Source: Lachnospiraceae bacterium
GTDB taxonomy: Bacteria > Bacillota > Clostridia > Lachnospirales > Lachnospiraceae
Assembly (NCBI GenBank): GCA_017635395.1
Contig: JAGBLN010000015.1
Span: 1-64,000, forward strand
Direction: 5' to 3'
Length of the DNA: 64,000 nt
Numbering within the stretch: the first letter of the stretch is position 1; the number at the start of each line of letters is the position of its first letter. The position numbers and the translations under genes were made by a program. This document shows positions 8,828-18,165 of this stretch, piece by piece. Below the pieces are notes generated by a model, which worked only from the letters and a program-made list of their open reading frames with translations, was not told the DNA's origin and searched no databases.

Positions 8828-9787
8828 ATGAGCGACATTGAGGCAATGCAGAGTAAGATCGCGGCATGCGAGCAGGAGATCGGCCGTGAGATCATAGGAC
8901 AGAGGGATGTTATCAGAAGTGCGATGATAGCAATACTTTCCGGCGGTAACGTACTGCTTGAAGGTATGCCCGGACTTGGAAAGACAAGACTTGTTAATAC
9001 CATCAGCCATGTGCTGAACCTTTCATTTAAGAGGATTCAGTTTACACCTGACCTTATGCCCGGTGATATCACGGGTACAAATATAATGGTCAAGGACAAC
9101 GATGGTTCCGCATTCAGATTTGAGCCTGGTCCTATTTTTGCCAATATCATTCTTGCGGACGAAATAAATCGTGCTACGCCCAAAACTCAGTCTGCTTTGC
9201 TTGAGGCCATGCAGGAGCACAGTGTTACCGTCGGCAATGTGAGCCACAAGGTTCCGGAGCCTTTCTTTGTACTTGCTACCCAGAACCCTATTGAGCAGGA
9301 AGGTACATATCCCCTGCCTGAGGCTCAGCTTGACCGTTTCATGTTCAAGATCCTGGTTGGTTTCCCTTCCAAGAATGAGCTTAGAGGAATCGTAGACCTG
9401 ACCGAGAACAGAAATGCACAGCCGGCAAATACCATCCTTACAGGTGATGATCTTCAGGTCGCTGCAGGTATGGTTAACAATATCGGTGTGGCAGATGCCG
9501 TAATGGATACCATACTTGAGATCATAATGGGAACCCATGATCACAGCAATAAGTACATCCGCGAGGGTGCCAGCCCCAGAGCTGCCCAGGCTATCGTACG
9601 TGGTGCAAAGGCAAGGGCATTTATGGAAGGACGTTACAATGTATCATTTGATGATGTGGAGGCAGTAGCTTATCCGGTACTCAGGCACAGAATCCTTCTT
9701 TCCTTTGATGCTATTTCAGAGGGCGTGACCGAGGACAAGATAATCACCGGTATCATCAGGAAACTGTCGGAAAACAGACAGGTATGA
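8828..9787 (+). CDS. MoxR-family AAA+ ATPase
   Basis: This 319-residue protein has Walker A GMPGLGKT (residues 46-53), Walker B ILADEINRATP (Asp111, Glu112), the sensor-like ATQNPIEQEGTYPLPEAQLDRF motif and the C-terminal lid ending GASPRAAQAIVRGAKARAF. These are diagnostic of MoxR ATPases, chaperone-like enzymes that usually act on membrane or von Willebrand-A-domain partners. ATG 8828 has GGAGGGG upstream. Its last codon overlaps the next start (ATGA at 9784-9787), showing tight coupling to the membrane protein that follows. The usual DUF58 neighbour is not present. Confidence 0.95.
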   Translation: MSDIEAMQSKIAACEQEIGREIIGQRDVIRSAMIAILSGGNVLLEGMPGLGKTRLVNTISHVLNLSFKRIQFTPDLMPGDITGTNIMVKDNDGSAFRFEPGPIFANIILADEINRATPKTQSALLEAMQEHSVTVGNVSHKVPEPFFVLATQNPIEQEGTYPLPEAQLDRFMFKILVGFPSKNELRGIVDLTENRNAQPANTILTGDDLQVAAGMVNNIGVADAVMDTILEIIMGTHDHSNKYIREGASPRAAQAIVRGAKARAFMEGRYNVSFDDVEAVAYPVLRHRILLSFDAISEGVTEDKIITGIIRKLSENRQV

Positions 9788-11211
9788 GAGGCATAGAAAA
9801 AGTGGAAAAGAGAGAAAGACTGCATGACTTTATAAGTTCTTGTTACAGGATAGACAGAACAAAGTTAATGGCGGCACTCACTGTGCTGGTGATATTTGCA
9901 ACGGCCACATTTGCATCCTTTGGTGCAGACTTTGCCAATTCCTATGACGGTGATATAGAAGACCAGGTCAACTCCACGCTGATCGAAAATGTCGGAAGCT
10001 ATGCAGGCATCTTTTCCGTGACTGTTACGGCGTCAGTTAATCCTACAGGTACACTGGCGATCATTTCACTTATAGGCGTTATAGAGAAGTCGGACCAGTA
10101 TTTTCCGAATGCAAAGTGGCTTGAAGGCCCTCAGCATTTTCTCTGTTCTACGCCTATTATAAGGACTGCGGCTAATCTGCCCATATCCACGCCGGCGGTG
10201 ACCATCATCCTCACTATCGTGACTATAGCACTTTATGTAGTGAGATCCACTTCGGTTTCAAAGGCTTTGTCGGCACCTACCATTGACAAGATAGAAGAAT
10301 TCAGCGGATACATAGTGACGGTAGCACTTTCTTTTATGCCGGTGGCGATGGTTCGTACTGTGCAGGCGGCAGATATTGGCGATACCACACAAAAAGTGGT
10401 TTCTGTCGGGACATATGCGGCCCTGCTTTTCTTAAGTCTTGTGTCTGCGATATTTAATCTTATAGTTTATATTGTTATTCACAACTGTCTGGATGCAGTG
10501 GAACTTCTTGCGGCAGCGATTCCCATTAAGGGTATGAATGTTGTGGTTGAGATATTGAAGGCTATCCTTCATCTCACTCTTGTAGTGCTGCAGATTGTGA
10601 GTCCATTCTTATGCGTGATATTAGGCATCATTTTCTTTATCATTTCACTGATACTTTTCAGGTGGCTTAGCGTGCTTAGTGTTTACTATACACATGTATA
10701 CGTCAAGCCGGTACTCAGAAAGGTATTCAGGAGCCATGAAGTATCACCCTTTATGCATAAAAAGTTTCCGAAGAGAGGACGAAAGAAATATCCGGAACTG
10801 ACCATGGCTATTCCTGCGTTTTCAATGAACAGGCGTGCAAGGCTGGTAAAAAAGAGGGAGCTTATATGGCTTTCGGAGCGTGCAGGCGAGCCTGTATTCC
10901 TTAAGATAAAGCCCTTAAGAAGAATAAAGGAGATCAGTATGGAAGAGATGAATCCTCTGCACAGGGAGGTTTACCTTCAGAAGACTCTCCGTTTTACCCG
11001 TATAGTTTCAGAGGATCACACCGTAGAGATAATCTTCAGCTCCGAGTACAATGATCGTTGGGAAGTGCTGCTTGAGAGATTTGGTCTGAAGGATTACAGG
11101 ATTGTGCAGGACAGACTGGCAAATGAAGAGAAGGTCACCTTCAAGAACTGGTGGGAAAAACTAAAGAGAAAGATGTTTAAGCCTAAGGATAATATTGTTG
11201 GAACAGTGTAA
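9784..11211 (+). CDS. Multi-pass membrane protein coupled to MoxR, unknown family
   Basis: This 475-residue protein starts within the MoxR stop (ATGA overlap). It has about six hydrophobic segments: near residues 28-50, 75-100, 135-155, 170-195, 210-240 and 255-300. A basic cytoplasmic tail follows (from about residue 315), holding RGRKKYPELTMAIPAF and a compact C-terminal domain. In many genomes a DUF58 protein follows moxR; this one does not look like DUF58. It probably is the membrane client or partner of the MoxR ATPase. The family is not recognised. Confidence 0.55.
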   Translation: MRGIEKVEKRERLHDFISSCYRIDRTKLMAALTVLVIFATATFASFGADFANSYDGDIEDQVNSTLIENVGSYAGIFSVTVTASVNPTGTLAIISLIGVIEKSDQYFPNAKWLEGPQHFLCSTPIIRTAANLPISTPAVTIILTIVTIALYVVRSTSVSKALSAPTIDKIEEFSGYIVTVALSFMPVAMVRTVQAADIGDTTQKVVSVGTYAALLFLSLVSAIFNLIVYIVIHNCLDAVELLAAAIPIKGMNVVVEILKAILHLTLVVLQIVSPFLCVILGIIFFIISLILFRWLSVLSVYYTHVYVKPVLRKVFRSHEVSPFMHKKFPKRGRKKYPELTMAIPAFSMNRRARLVKKRELIWLSERAGEPVFLKIKPLRRIKEISMEEMNPLHREVYLQKTLRFTRIVSEDHTVEIIFSSEYNDRWEVLLERFGLKDYRIVQDRLANEEKVTFKNWWEKLKRKMFKPKDNIVGTV

Positions 11212-11274
11212 GAAACTACAGGGTGTGCCATGACGTGAGTTATGTAAACAGCTATATTTTTCTAAGGATTTTCG

Positions 11275-11311
11275 TTGAAAAAAAATGTTCCGTGCGTTAA
11301 AATATCACGGA
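11275..11311 (+). promoter_or_regulatory. carB promoter with inverted repeat over the -10
   Basis: TTGAAA (11275-11280), 17 bp, TAAAAT (11298-11303). An inverted repeat TCCGTG (11289-11294) / CACGGA (11306-11311) flanks the -10 box and could be an operator. The leader to the carB start is about 45 bases, too short for a PyrR attenuator. Confidence 0.65.
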
Positions 11312-11356
11312 TAAATACATATAGAAGAAGCACACATTCAGGAGGAAAAGAAGTAA

Positions 11357-14300
11357 ATGAAGCGGGAAGACATACATCGCATACTGATTATTGGATCAGG
11401 TCCCATCATAATCGGACAGGCCTGTGAGTTTGACTATTCCGGAACACAGGCGTGTAAAGCGCTCAGGAAGCTCGGTTACGAGATCATTCTCGTAAATTCA
11501 AATCCGGCAACTATCATGACGGATCCCGAGACAGCAGATGTTACATATATTGAGCCCTTAAACGTAAAGAGGCTTACTGAGATAATTGAAAAGGAAAGAC
11601 CGGATGCGTTGTTACCGAACCTGGGCGGACAGTCCGGTCTTAATTTATGCTCTGAGCTTGCAAAGGCCGGAGTGCTTGATAAATACAATGTACAGGTTAT
11701 CGGTGTGCAGGTAGATGCCATCGAGCGTGGTGAGGACCGTATCGAGTTCAAAAACACCATGAACGAGCTGGGTGTGGAGATGGCACGCAGCCAGGTGGCA
11801 TACTCTGTAGATGAGGCTGTAGAGATAGCCTCAAAGTTAGGCTACCCGGTAGTATTAAGACCTGCCTACACCATGGGCGGTGCCGGCGGCGGTCTGGTAT
11901 ACAATGTGGAAGAATTAAAGACTGTCTGTGCAAGAGGACTTCAGGCTTCTCTCGTGCATCAGGTACTTGTTGAGGAATCTGTTATCGGATGGGAAGAGCT
12001 GGAGCTTGAGGTTGTCCGTGATTCCAAGGGCAAGATGATCACAGTATGCTTCATTGAGAATATAGATCCCATGGGTGTTCATACAGGTGATTCATTCTGT
12101 TCGGCACCTATGCTTACCATTTCGGAGGATGTTCAGAAGAAGCTTCAGGAGCAGGCATACAAGGTAGTTGACAAGGTACAGGTTATCGGCGGATGCAACT
12201 GCCAGTTTGCACATGATCCCAAGACAGGCAGGATCATCATAATAGAGATCAATCCCCGTACGTCCAGGTCTTCGGCACTTGCTTCCAAGGCAACAGGCTT
12301 CCCTATTGCGCTGGTATCTGCAATGCTTGCCTGCGGACTTAATCTTGAGGATATCGAGTGCGGCAAGTACGGTACTCTTGATAAGTATGTTCCGGACGGC
12401 GAGTATGTTGTTATCAAGTTCGCAAGATGGGCATTCGAGAAGTTCAAGGGCGTTGAGGATCACCTCGGAACACAGATGCGTGCCGTTGGTGAAGTAATGA
12501 GTATCGGTAAGACTTACAAGGAGGCCTTCCAGAAAGCTATCCGTAGTCTTGAGAAGAACAGATACGGCCTTGGATATGTTAAGGATTATCACAACATGAG
12601 CCTTGATGATCTGCTTTCACAGCTTATCTATCCTAACAGTGAGAGACAGTTCATTATGTATGAAGCACTCAGAAAGGGTGCCGAGGTTGACAAGCTTTAT
12701 GAGCTCACTAAGATAAAGAAGTATTTCATCGAGCAGATGAAGGAGCTGGTTGAGGAAGAGATAGAGATCGCAAAGGCATCCCATGAAGGTGCAAACGATG
12801 CTGACTTCGGTGCATGCACACCGGGCAAGGTTCCTTCGGCTGAGCTGCTTACAAAGGCTAAGAAAGATGGTTTCTCCGATAAGTATCTCTCTATGATCTG
12901 CGGTGTGAGCGAGAGCGACATCAGGGATGCAAGAGAAAAGATCGGTGTAGTGGAAGCCTGGGAAGGCGTACATGTAAGCGGTACACCCGACAGTGCATAC
13001 TACTACTCATCCTACAATCTGCCTGAGGACAAGAGTCCTGTGAATACTGACAGGCCCAAGGTAATGATACTTGGCGGCGGTCCCAACCGTATCGGACAGG
13101 GTATTGAGTTCGACTACTGCTGCGTACATGCGGCATTCGCACTTAAGAAGCTTGGTTTTGAGACTGTAATAGTTAACTGCAATCCCGAGACGGTTTCTAC
13201 TGACTACGATACATCAGACAAGCTTTATTTCGAGCCGCTTACACTTGAAGACGTGCTCGCTATATACAGAAAAGAAAAGCCCCTGGGCGTTATCGCACAG
13301 TTCGGCGGACAGACACCCCTTAACCTTGCTGCAGAGCTTAAGGCTAACGGTGTGAATATCCTTGGCACCACACCCGAGGCAATAGACCTTGCAGAGGACA
13401 GGGATCTTTTCCGCAACATGATGGATAAGCTTGGCATCCCCATGGCTGAGTCCGGAATGGCTGTTACCGTTGAGGAGGCTAAGGAGCTTGCAAATAAGAT
13501 CGGCTATCCCGTAATGGTTCGTCCTTCATATGTACTTGGCGGACGCGGCATGGAGATCGTGCATGATGATGAGCAGATGAATCTCTATATGGCTGAGGCG
13601 GTAGGTGTTACCCCTGACAGGCCCATACTTATAGACAGATTCCTTAATCATGCTACAGAGTGTGAGGCTGATGCTATCAGCGACGGAAATGATGTATTTG
13701 TTCCTGCTGTCATGGAGCATATCGAGCTGGCAGGTATCCATTCCGGAGACTCTGCATGCATACTTCCTTCCAAGCATCTTACGGATGAGCAGATCGCTAC
13801 TATTAAGGATTACACCAGGAAGATAGCTAAGGAGCTTAATGTTGTAGGTCTGATGAACATGCAGTATGCCATAGAGGACGGAAAGGTATATGTTATCGAG
13901 GCTAATCCTCGTGCATCCCGTACCGTTCCCCTGGTATCCAAGGTCTGCGGTATCAATATGGTAAAGGTGGCTACCGAGATAATGACTCTTTCCATCACCG
14001 GAAACGAGTCCCCTGTCAAGAACCTTAAGGACAGAAAGATACCTTACTATGGCGTAAAGGAAGCGGTATTCCCCTTCAATATGTTCCCGGAAGTAGATCC
14101 TGTACTCGGACCTGAAATGAGATCCACCGGTGAGGTGCTCGGTCTTTCGACTGACTGGGGCAGAGCATTCTTTAAGGCTGAAGAGGCTACCCGTACAGAA
14201 CTTCCAATGGAAGGAACCGTGCTCATAAGTGTCAGCGACAGGGATAAGCCTGAGCTTCTTGAGATCGCTAAGAGCTTTGAAGAGGATGGCTTTAAGATTC

Positions 14301-14620
14301 TTTCCACCGGCGGTACCTACGATATGATAAAGGGTGCAGGCATAGAGACAGAGAAGATCAACAAGATATATGAGGGCAGGCCCAATATCGTTGATGCTGT
14401 CAAGAACGGCGAGGTGGATCTGATCGTCAATACGCCTACTGACAAGAAAGATGCACAGTCTGACAGCTATATCCGTCAGAATGCTATCAAGCACCGTGTG
14501 CCTTACATGACCACAATGGCCGCAGCAAGAGCTACGGCAGCCGGTATAAAGGCCGAGAAGAAGGGTGAAGGCATTCCTGTAGTATCACTTCAGGAATACC
14601 ATGCAATGATCACGGATTAA
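11357..14620 (+). CDS. carB: Carbamoyl-phosphate synthase large subunit
   Basis: This 1087-residue protein is slightly longer than the usual 1060-1075. It makes carbamoyl phosphate from ammonia, bicarbonate and two ATP, feeding pyrimidines and arginine. Both homologous halves are visible, each starting with an ATP-grasp signature: ILIIGSGPIIIGQACEFDYSG near the N-terminus and MILGGGPNRIGQGIEFDYC in the second half. The C-terminal MGS-like allosteric domain holds ILSTGGTYDMIKGAG. The start has AGGAGG upstream. The glutaminase subunit carA is not adjacent and must be elsewhere, which is unusual since carA and carB normally sit together. argF lies about 48 kb away in this window. Confidence 0.98.
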   Translation: MKREDIHRILIIGSGPIIIGQACEFDYSGTQACKALRKLGYEIILVNSNPATIMTDPETADVTYIEPLNVKRLTEIIEKERPDALLPNLGGQSGLNLCSELAKAGVLDKYNVQVIGVQVDAIERGEDRIEFKNTMNELGVEMARSQVAYSVDEAVEIASKLGYPVVLRPAYTMGGAGGGLVYNVEELKTVCARGLQASLVHQVLVEESVIGWEELELEVVRDSKGKMITVCFIENIDPMGVHTGDSFCSAPMLTISEDVQKKLQEQAYKVVDKVQVIGGCNCQFAHDPKTGRIIIIEINPRTSRSSALASKATGFPIALVSAMLACGLNLEDIECGKYGTLDKYVPDGEYVVIKFARWAFEKFKGVEDHLGTQMRAVGEVMSIGKTYKEAFQKAIRSLEKNRYGLGYVKDYHNMSLDDLLSQLIYPNSERQFIMYEALRKGAEVDKLYELTKIKKYFIEQMKELVEEEIEIAKASHEGANDADFGACTPGKVPSAELLTKAKKDGFSDKYLSMICGVSESDIRDAREKIGVVEAWEGVHVSGTPDSAYYYSSYNLPEDKSPVNTDRPKVMILGGGPNRIGQGIEFDYCCVHAAFALKKLGFETVIVNCNPETVSTDYDTSDKLYFEPLTLEDVLAIYRKEKPLGVIAQFGGQTPLNLAAELKANGVNILGTTPEAIDLAEDRDLFRNMMDKLGIPMAESGMAVTVEEAKELANKIGYPVMVRPSYVLGGRGMEIVHDDEQMNLYMAEAVGVTPDRPILIDRFLNHATECEADAISDGNDVFVPAVMEHIELAGIHSGDSACILPSKHLTDEQIATIKDYTRKIAKELNVVGLMNMQYAIEDGKVYVIEANPRASRTVPLVSKVCGINMVKVATEIMTLSITGNESPVKNLKDRKIPYYGVKEAVFPFNMFPEVDPVLGPEMRSTGEVLGLSTDWGRAFFKAEEATRTELPMEGTVLISVSDRDKPELLEIAKSFEEDGFKILSTGGTYDMIKGAGIETEKINKIYEGRPNIVDAVKNGEVDLIVNTPTDKKDAQSDSYIRQNAIKHRVPYMTTMAAARATAAGIKAEKKGEGIPVVSLQEYHAMITD

Positions 14621-14684
14621 GTGAAGACTGCACAGAGCAGCTTTCGTGCGGCACTTTTAAAGAGTGCGCGGCATAGGGGATCAG

Positions 14685-15164
14685 ATGCGCATAACCATAC
14701 TTTGTGTAGGAAAATGTAAAGAGAAATTTTATTCAGACGCGGCAGCCGAGTATTTAAAACGGCTGTCGCGTTATGTTAAGGTGCAGATTATCGAGGTGGA
14801 TGACGAAAAGACTCCCGACGGGGCTTCTGAGCGGGAGACTGAGCTTATCCTCGATAAGGAGGCGTCACGCCTTGAAAAACACATTCCGGATGATGCCTAC
14901 GTGATCGCTCTTGCTGTGGGAGGAAAAGAACACACGAGTCCTGAATTTGCGGACAGGATAAATAAACTGGCACTTGGGGGAAAGAGCCACATCATATTCA
15001 TAATAGGCGGATCACTTGGTCTTGCCGACCGCATATATAAAAGAGCAGATGAGCAGATAGGTTTCGGTAAGATGACCTTTCCTCATAGGCTTTTCAGGGT
15101 AATGCTTCTCGAACAGGTCTATCGGGCATACCGTATAATCAACAACGAACCATATCATAAATAG
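14685..15164 (+). CDS. rlmH: 23S rRNA (pseudouridine1915-N3)-methyltransferase
   Basis: Started at ATG 14685 after AGGGG, this gives 159 residues, exactly the usual RlmH length; an upstream in-frame start at 14664 would add seven atypical residues. RlmH is a SPOUT methyltransferase that methylates pseudouridine 1915 in helix 69 of 23S rRNA. Visible signatures: the start MRITILCVGK, ALAVGGKEHTSPEFA, the knot motif IIFIIGGSLGLADRIYKRAD and the C-terminal FGKMTFPHRLFRVMLLEQVYRAYRI. It follows carB by 64 bp. Confidence 0.97.
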   Translation: MRITILCVGKCKEKFYSDAAAEYLKRLSRYVKVQIIEVDDEKTPDGASERETELILDKEASRLEKHIPDDAYVIALAVGGKEHTSPEFADRINKLALGGKSHIIFIIGGSLGLADRIYKRADEQIGFGKMTFPHRLFRVMLLEQVYRAYRIINNEPYHK

Positions 15165-15266
15165 TACTGTTTTATGCAGGCGCCAAGGCGAAAAGGGGTT
15201 CCGCCGGCATTGATGAAATGTCTAAAAAAGTCTGATTTTGCAATAAAATGCCAGTGGGGGGCATTC

Positions 15267-15297
15267 TTGACATGGTATGTGGGAAAAGGTATCCTTT
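15267..15297 (+). promoter_or_regulatory. Promoter of the four-gene membrane operon
   Basis: TTGACA (15267-15272), 17 bp, TATCCT (15290-15295). AAAGG (15285-15289) and CCTTT (15293-15297) form an inverted repeat around the -10, a possible operator. Confidence 0.6.
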
Positions 15298-15334
15298 CAA
15301 TAATGAATATAGAGAATAAAGTTAAATTTGTAGC

Positions 15335-16624
15335 ATGATGATTTACATGACCGGAGCGATAAAGCTGATATTTTTTCTGATAGCCCTTCCTTTTTGTGCG
15401 GGGCTTGTTTTTGTGCCTCATGATAGATCATTGAAGAGAATATTTCATATAGCATACATATACGGCTGGCTTCTGGATATGGCAGTTTTTTTTCCGGTAT
15501 CCGTGGCCTGCATTTTTTTTATAGAGCAGAATAATTTCATATACTGTGTGACTGTGTATGCAGCATTGCAGATACTCCTGGCAATAATTGGTGTGGCGGT
15601 GTTTGCCGGCAGGCGTATGCGTAGAGGTGCTAAAGTGAATGTTAGGGCTGCAATGTCAGAAAATGCGAATGCAGGCGATAGTGAGCTTTCTCAGTTAAAG
15701 AAATCTGCTATGACAGCTGAAGACAGCCACATAGAATTCAAGCCCCACGGTTCGGGCAAAGTCTTTGATGCGATACAGGGATTATCATCTTTACTTAAGG
15801 AGCGTGGCAGGAGAAACTTCCTGGAGGCAATTATTCTCTGGACCATATTCGGAGCCTTGCTGGCATTCCAGCTTTACAAGGCAGTAACTACCGTGTTCTT
15901 TGATGGAGACAATATCTATTATGTAGTGCAGTCACTTATCGCGACGCAGCAGGGAACCATGTATAAGGAAATGCCCTATATTGGCGGATCCACGGAGCTG
16001 GATATGCGCCATGCCCTTGCTGTGATGCCGGTGTGGTTTGCCTATCTGGCTGAGGTGAGTGGAATACATGCGACTGCGCTCTGCAGGACTGTGATGCCAT
16101 TGTTCCTGCTCCCTTTTGTTTACCTGATCTGGTTTGCGGTTGGTGGGGAGCTGTATGGTGTGATGTCTTCGCATGATGATTACAGCAAGCCGGCAGCAGA
16201 GAGGGCGGCAGATGTAGGGTTTTTCATGTGTGTCATGGGCATGCTTGCAATATTCGGAAGCGTATCGATCTATACTTCGGAGCGTTTTCTGATGACCAGA
16301 ACATGGCAGGGTAAAGCTATGTTTGCAAATATAGCGGTGCCTTTGATACTGCTGGGAGTGCTCTGGATAAACCGGGAATTTGATAAGGTCCGTAAATTTT
16401 CCGTATCAAAGTTACTGTTTTATAATGGCTGGTTTTTATTCCTGCTGGTAAATATTTTTTCCGGGATGTGCACTTCAATGGGAGTTGCTTTTACGGCGGC
16501 GCTGATCTGTACCTCATGTCTTGTGAGTGCGATAAGGCAGAAGAAACCGCTGTTTGTGTTATACGGAATACTGGTGTGTATTCCGAATGCGCTGTACATG
16601 GTTGCTTATATATTGTTGAAGTAG
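15335..16624 (+). CDS. Multi-pass membrane protein, DUF6077-like N-terminal part
   Basis: This 429-residue protein has about nine hydrophobic segments and no soluble catalytic domain. The region FDGDNIYYVVQS followed by a helix pair and MPLFLLPFVYLIWFAVGGELYG resembles the DUF6077 membrane proteins of Clostridia, which look like polyprenyl-linked glycosyltransferases (GT-C type). In those proteins, as I remember them, the sequence of the next gene is part of the same polypeptide. Here the two are separate reading frames with a 13-bp gap. ATG 15335 or 15338 could start it; both have poor ribosome binding sites, so the true start is uncertain. Confidence 0.5.
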   Translation: MMIYMTGAIKLIFFLIALPFCAGLVFVPHDRSLKRIFHIAYIYGWLLDMAVFFPVSVACIFFIEQNNFIYCVTVYAALQILLAIIGVAVFAGRRMRRGAKVNVRAAMSENANAGDSELSQLKKSAMTAEDSHIEFKPHGSGKVFDAIQGLSSLLKERGRRNFLEAIILWTIFGALLAFQLYKAVTTVFFDGDNIYYVVQSLIATQQGTMYKEMPYIGGSTELDMRHALAVMPVWFAYLAEVSGIHATALCRTVMPLFLLPFVYLIWFAVGGELYGVMSSHDDYSKPAAERAADVGFFMCVMGMLAIFGSVSIYTSERFLMTRTWQGKAMFANIAVPLILLGVLWINREFDKVRKFSVSKLLFYNGWFLFLLVNIFSGMCTSMGVAFTAALICTSCLVSAIRQKKPLFVLYGILVCIPNALYMVAYILLK

Positions 16625-16637
16625 GAGATAGATTAAA

Positions 16638-17453
16638 ATGTCTTCCATGCTGAATTATCTCCAATTGAATATCACCACTCTGATAAATTATGCGGGAACA
16701 GGATTTCTGCTGATACTTTATGCCCTGTCCTACGTCTATCTTTTCATCGCGGAAAAGGATGACAGGAAACGTACATTTTTCATTTGGATCCCGACAGTCC
16801 TTTGGCTTGTATTTATGCTGCCGCCTGTCAGGTGGCTCTTTATAAAGCTCATAGATTCCGGAGACACATATTACCGTATGCTCTGGATGATACCGATCTC
16901 AGCTACGACAGCCCATGCGGTGGCAAAGCTGTCATCGCGGTACAGGCTTATAGGACTGGCAGCGGTATCTGCCGTGATCGTATTATGCGGCAGCAGCGTG
17001 TACAACGCGAAAGCCGGAGAAGTAAATATAGTAAGTGCGGCACAGAATCCTTATCATATACCTGATGAAGCTATAGATGTGGTCGAATTAGTGAAAAAAA
17101 CAGATGAGGGTCATAAGATACGTGCCGTCATGCCGGAAGAAATGACCTTCTATGTGCGTCAGTATGATACGGATGTTTATCTTGCGTTTGGTCGTGAAAT
17201 GGTGATGGGTTTTCCGGTGGCCAACGGTATGTATGAGGTAATGAGCGCAACTCCGGTGGATGTATGGGAGCTTATCCGCAAGGGAAGGGAAAGGCTTGTC
17301 AGTGCCTATGTGTTCGGCAAGTATCAGGTGCTCAGCGATGATCCGGAAGAATATGGCCTGATAAAGCTTGGAGAAACTGAGAATTATAAAGTCTATTATG
17401 ATCCTGAGGAGCTTGAGTACGTGCAGTCGATCAGCTATTTTTATTTCAAGTGA
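16638..17453 (+). CDS. Membrane protein with C-terminal soluble domain, DUF6077-like C-terminal part
   Basis: This 271-residue protein has three or four helices (about residues 15-40, 50-70, 85-105, 112-130) and an extracytoplasmic-looking domain of about 140 residues. The order 'GTGFLLILYALSYVYLF' then a 'YYRMLWMIPIS' motif fits the second half of DUF6077-like proteins. It has its own ribosome binding site (AGGAG at 16623-16627) and a stop in frame just before the ATG, so it is translated separately from the upstream gene. Either the family exists here as two subunits, or an ancestral gene was split. Function is unknown. Confidence 0.5.
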   Translation: MSSMLNYLQLNITTLINYAGTGFLLILYALSYVYLFIAEKDDRKRTFFIWIPTVLWLVFMLPPVRWLFIKLIDSGDTYYRMLWMIPISATTAHAVAKLSSRYRLIGLAAVSAVIVLCGSSVYNAKAGEVNIVSAAQNPYHIPDEAIDVVELVKKTDEGHKIRAVMPEEMTFYVRQYDTDVYLAFGREMVMGFPVANGMYEVMSATPVDVWELIRKGRERLVSAYVFGKYQVLSDDPEEYGLIKLGETENYKVYYDPEELEYVQSISYFYFK

Positions 17454-17457
17454 TATA

Positions 17458-17472
17458 AGGTATACTATACCT
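17458..17472. promoter_or_regulatory. Palindrome AGGTATA-C-TATACCT, possible operator or promoter
   Basis: A perfect 7-bp inverted repeat with a one-base centre, containing a TATACT -10-like box, lies between two genes of the membrane operon. The -35 region is weak. Confidence 0.35.
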
Positions 17473-17502
17473 GTAAGTTCAAAATGCGGGGTCAGAAAAG
17501 TA

Positions 17503-18165
17503 ATGTCGGAAACCAACAATGAATCATCCAGACCGGTACCCAAAGCTCTGAATGAGCGGATGGGAGACCAGTTCGGAAGGAATATAAGATGGCGTAAAAT
17601 GTGGGACTCTGAGAAGGACCGTATTGCGGAGTATTTTCATGCAGAGTACTTTAGGGGTTCCCTGATACTTGTTTTATTGCTTTTCCTGTCTTTTATTGGA
17701 ACCGTTAGCCTGGCTGTCTCTACCGTATCAGGCGTAAATGAAGGAAGTATTGGTCAGATATTCACGAATAGTATAGTTCTTGTGGTACTTTATGCATTGC
17801 TGATACTTTTATCCAAACTGCTGATCCATCAGCCCAAGAGGGAGCTTAATGCAATAAATATGGATATAGCCCTTGTGTGTGAGACGGAGATAGTAAGCAA
17901 ATATCTTTTAAAGCGGACCAGTGTAAAGGACTATATTAAGTCATACCGCCTGAGGTACCGGGCTGATGTCAGGATGCCCTATGATGTTGATGACAGCGGC
18001 GCACAGACAGGAAAATTTCCGGTCCGGCCTGTGGGAATGAACAGCAATGTGTATTCAAAGGTAAAAAATGGTGACCGTGTACTGGTGGTTTTCTTTCCGG
18101 ATGATACCGATGAAGTGCCGGATATGGAAAAAATGGAAATATTCATGCACGAGAAGGGCGTATGA
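17503..18165 (+). CDS. Two-helix membrane protein, unknown
   Basis: I take ATG 17503 (MSETNNESSRP...) as the start because the frame extends back into the preceding gene without a ribosome binding site; this gives 220 residues. The N-terminal 45 residues are polar; two helices lie near residues 50-70 and 85-107; the rest is a soluble domain rich in basic and aromatic residues. The gene overlaps the next by four bases (ATGA), so the two are translationally coupled. No family recognised. Confidence 0.55.
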   Translation: MSETNNESSRPVPKALNERMGDQFGRNIRWRKMWDSEKDRIAEYFHAEYFRGSLILVLLLFLSFIGTVSLAVSTVSGVNEGSIGQIFTNSIVLVVLYALLILLSKLLIHQPKRELNAINMDIALVCETEIVSKYLLKRTSVKDYIKSYRLRYRADVRMPYDVDDSGAQTGKFPVRPVGMNSNVYSKVKNGDRVLVVFFPDDTDEVPDMEKMEIFMHEKGV

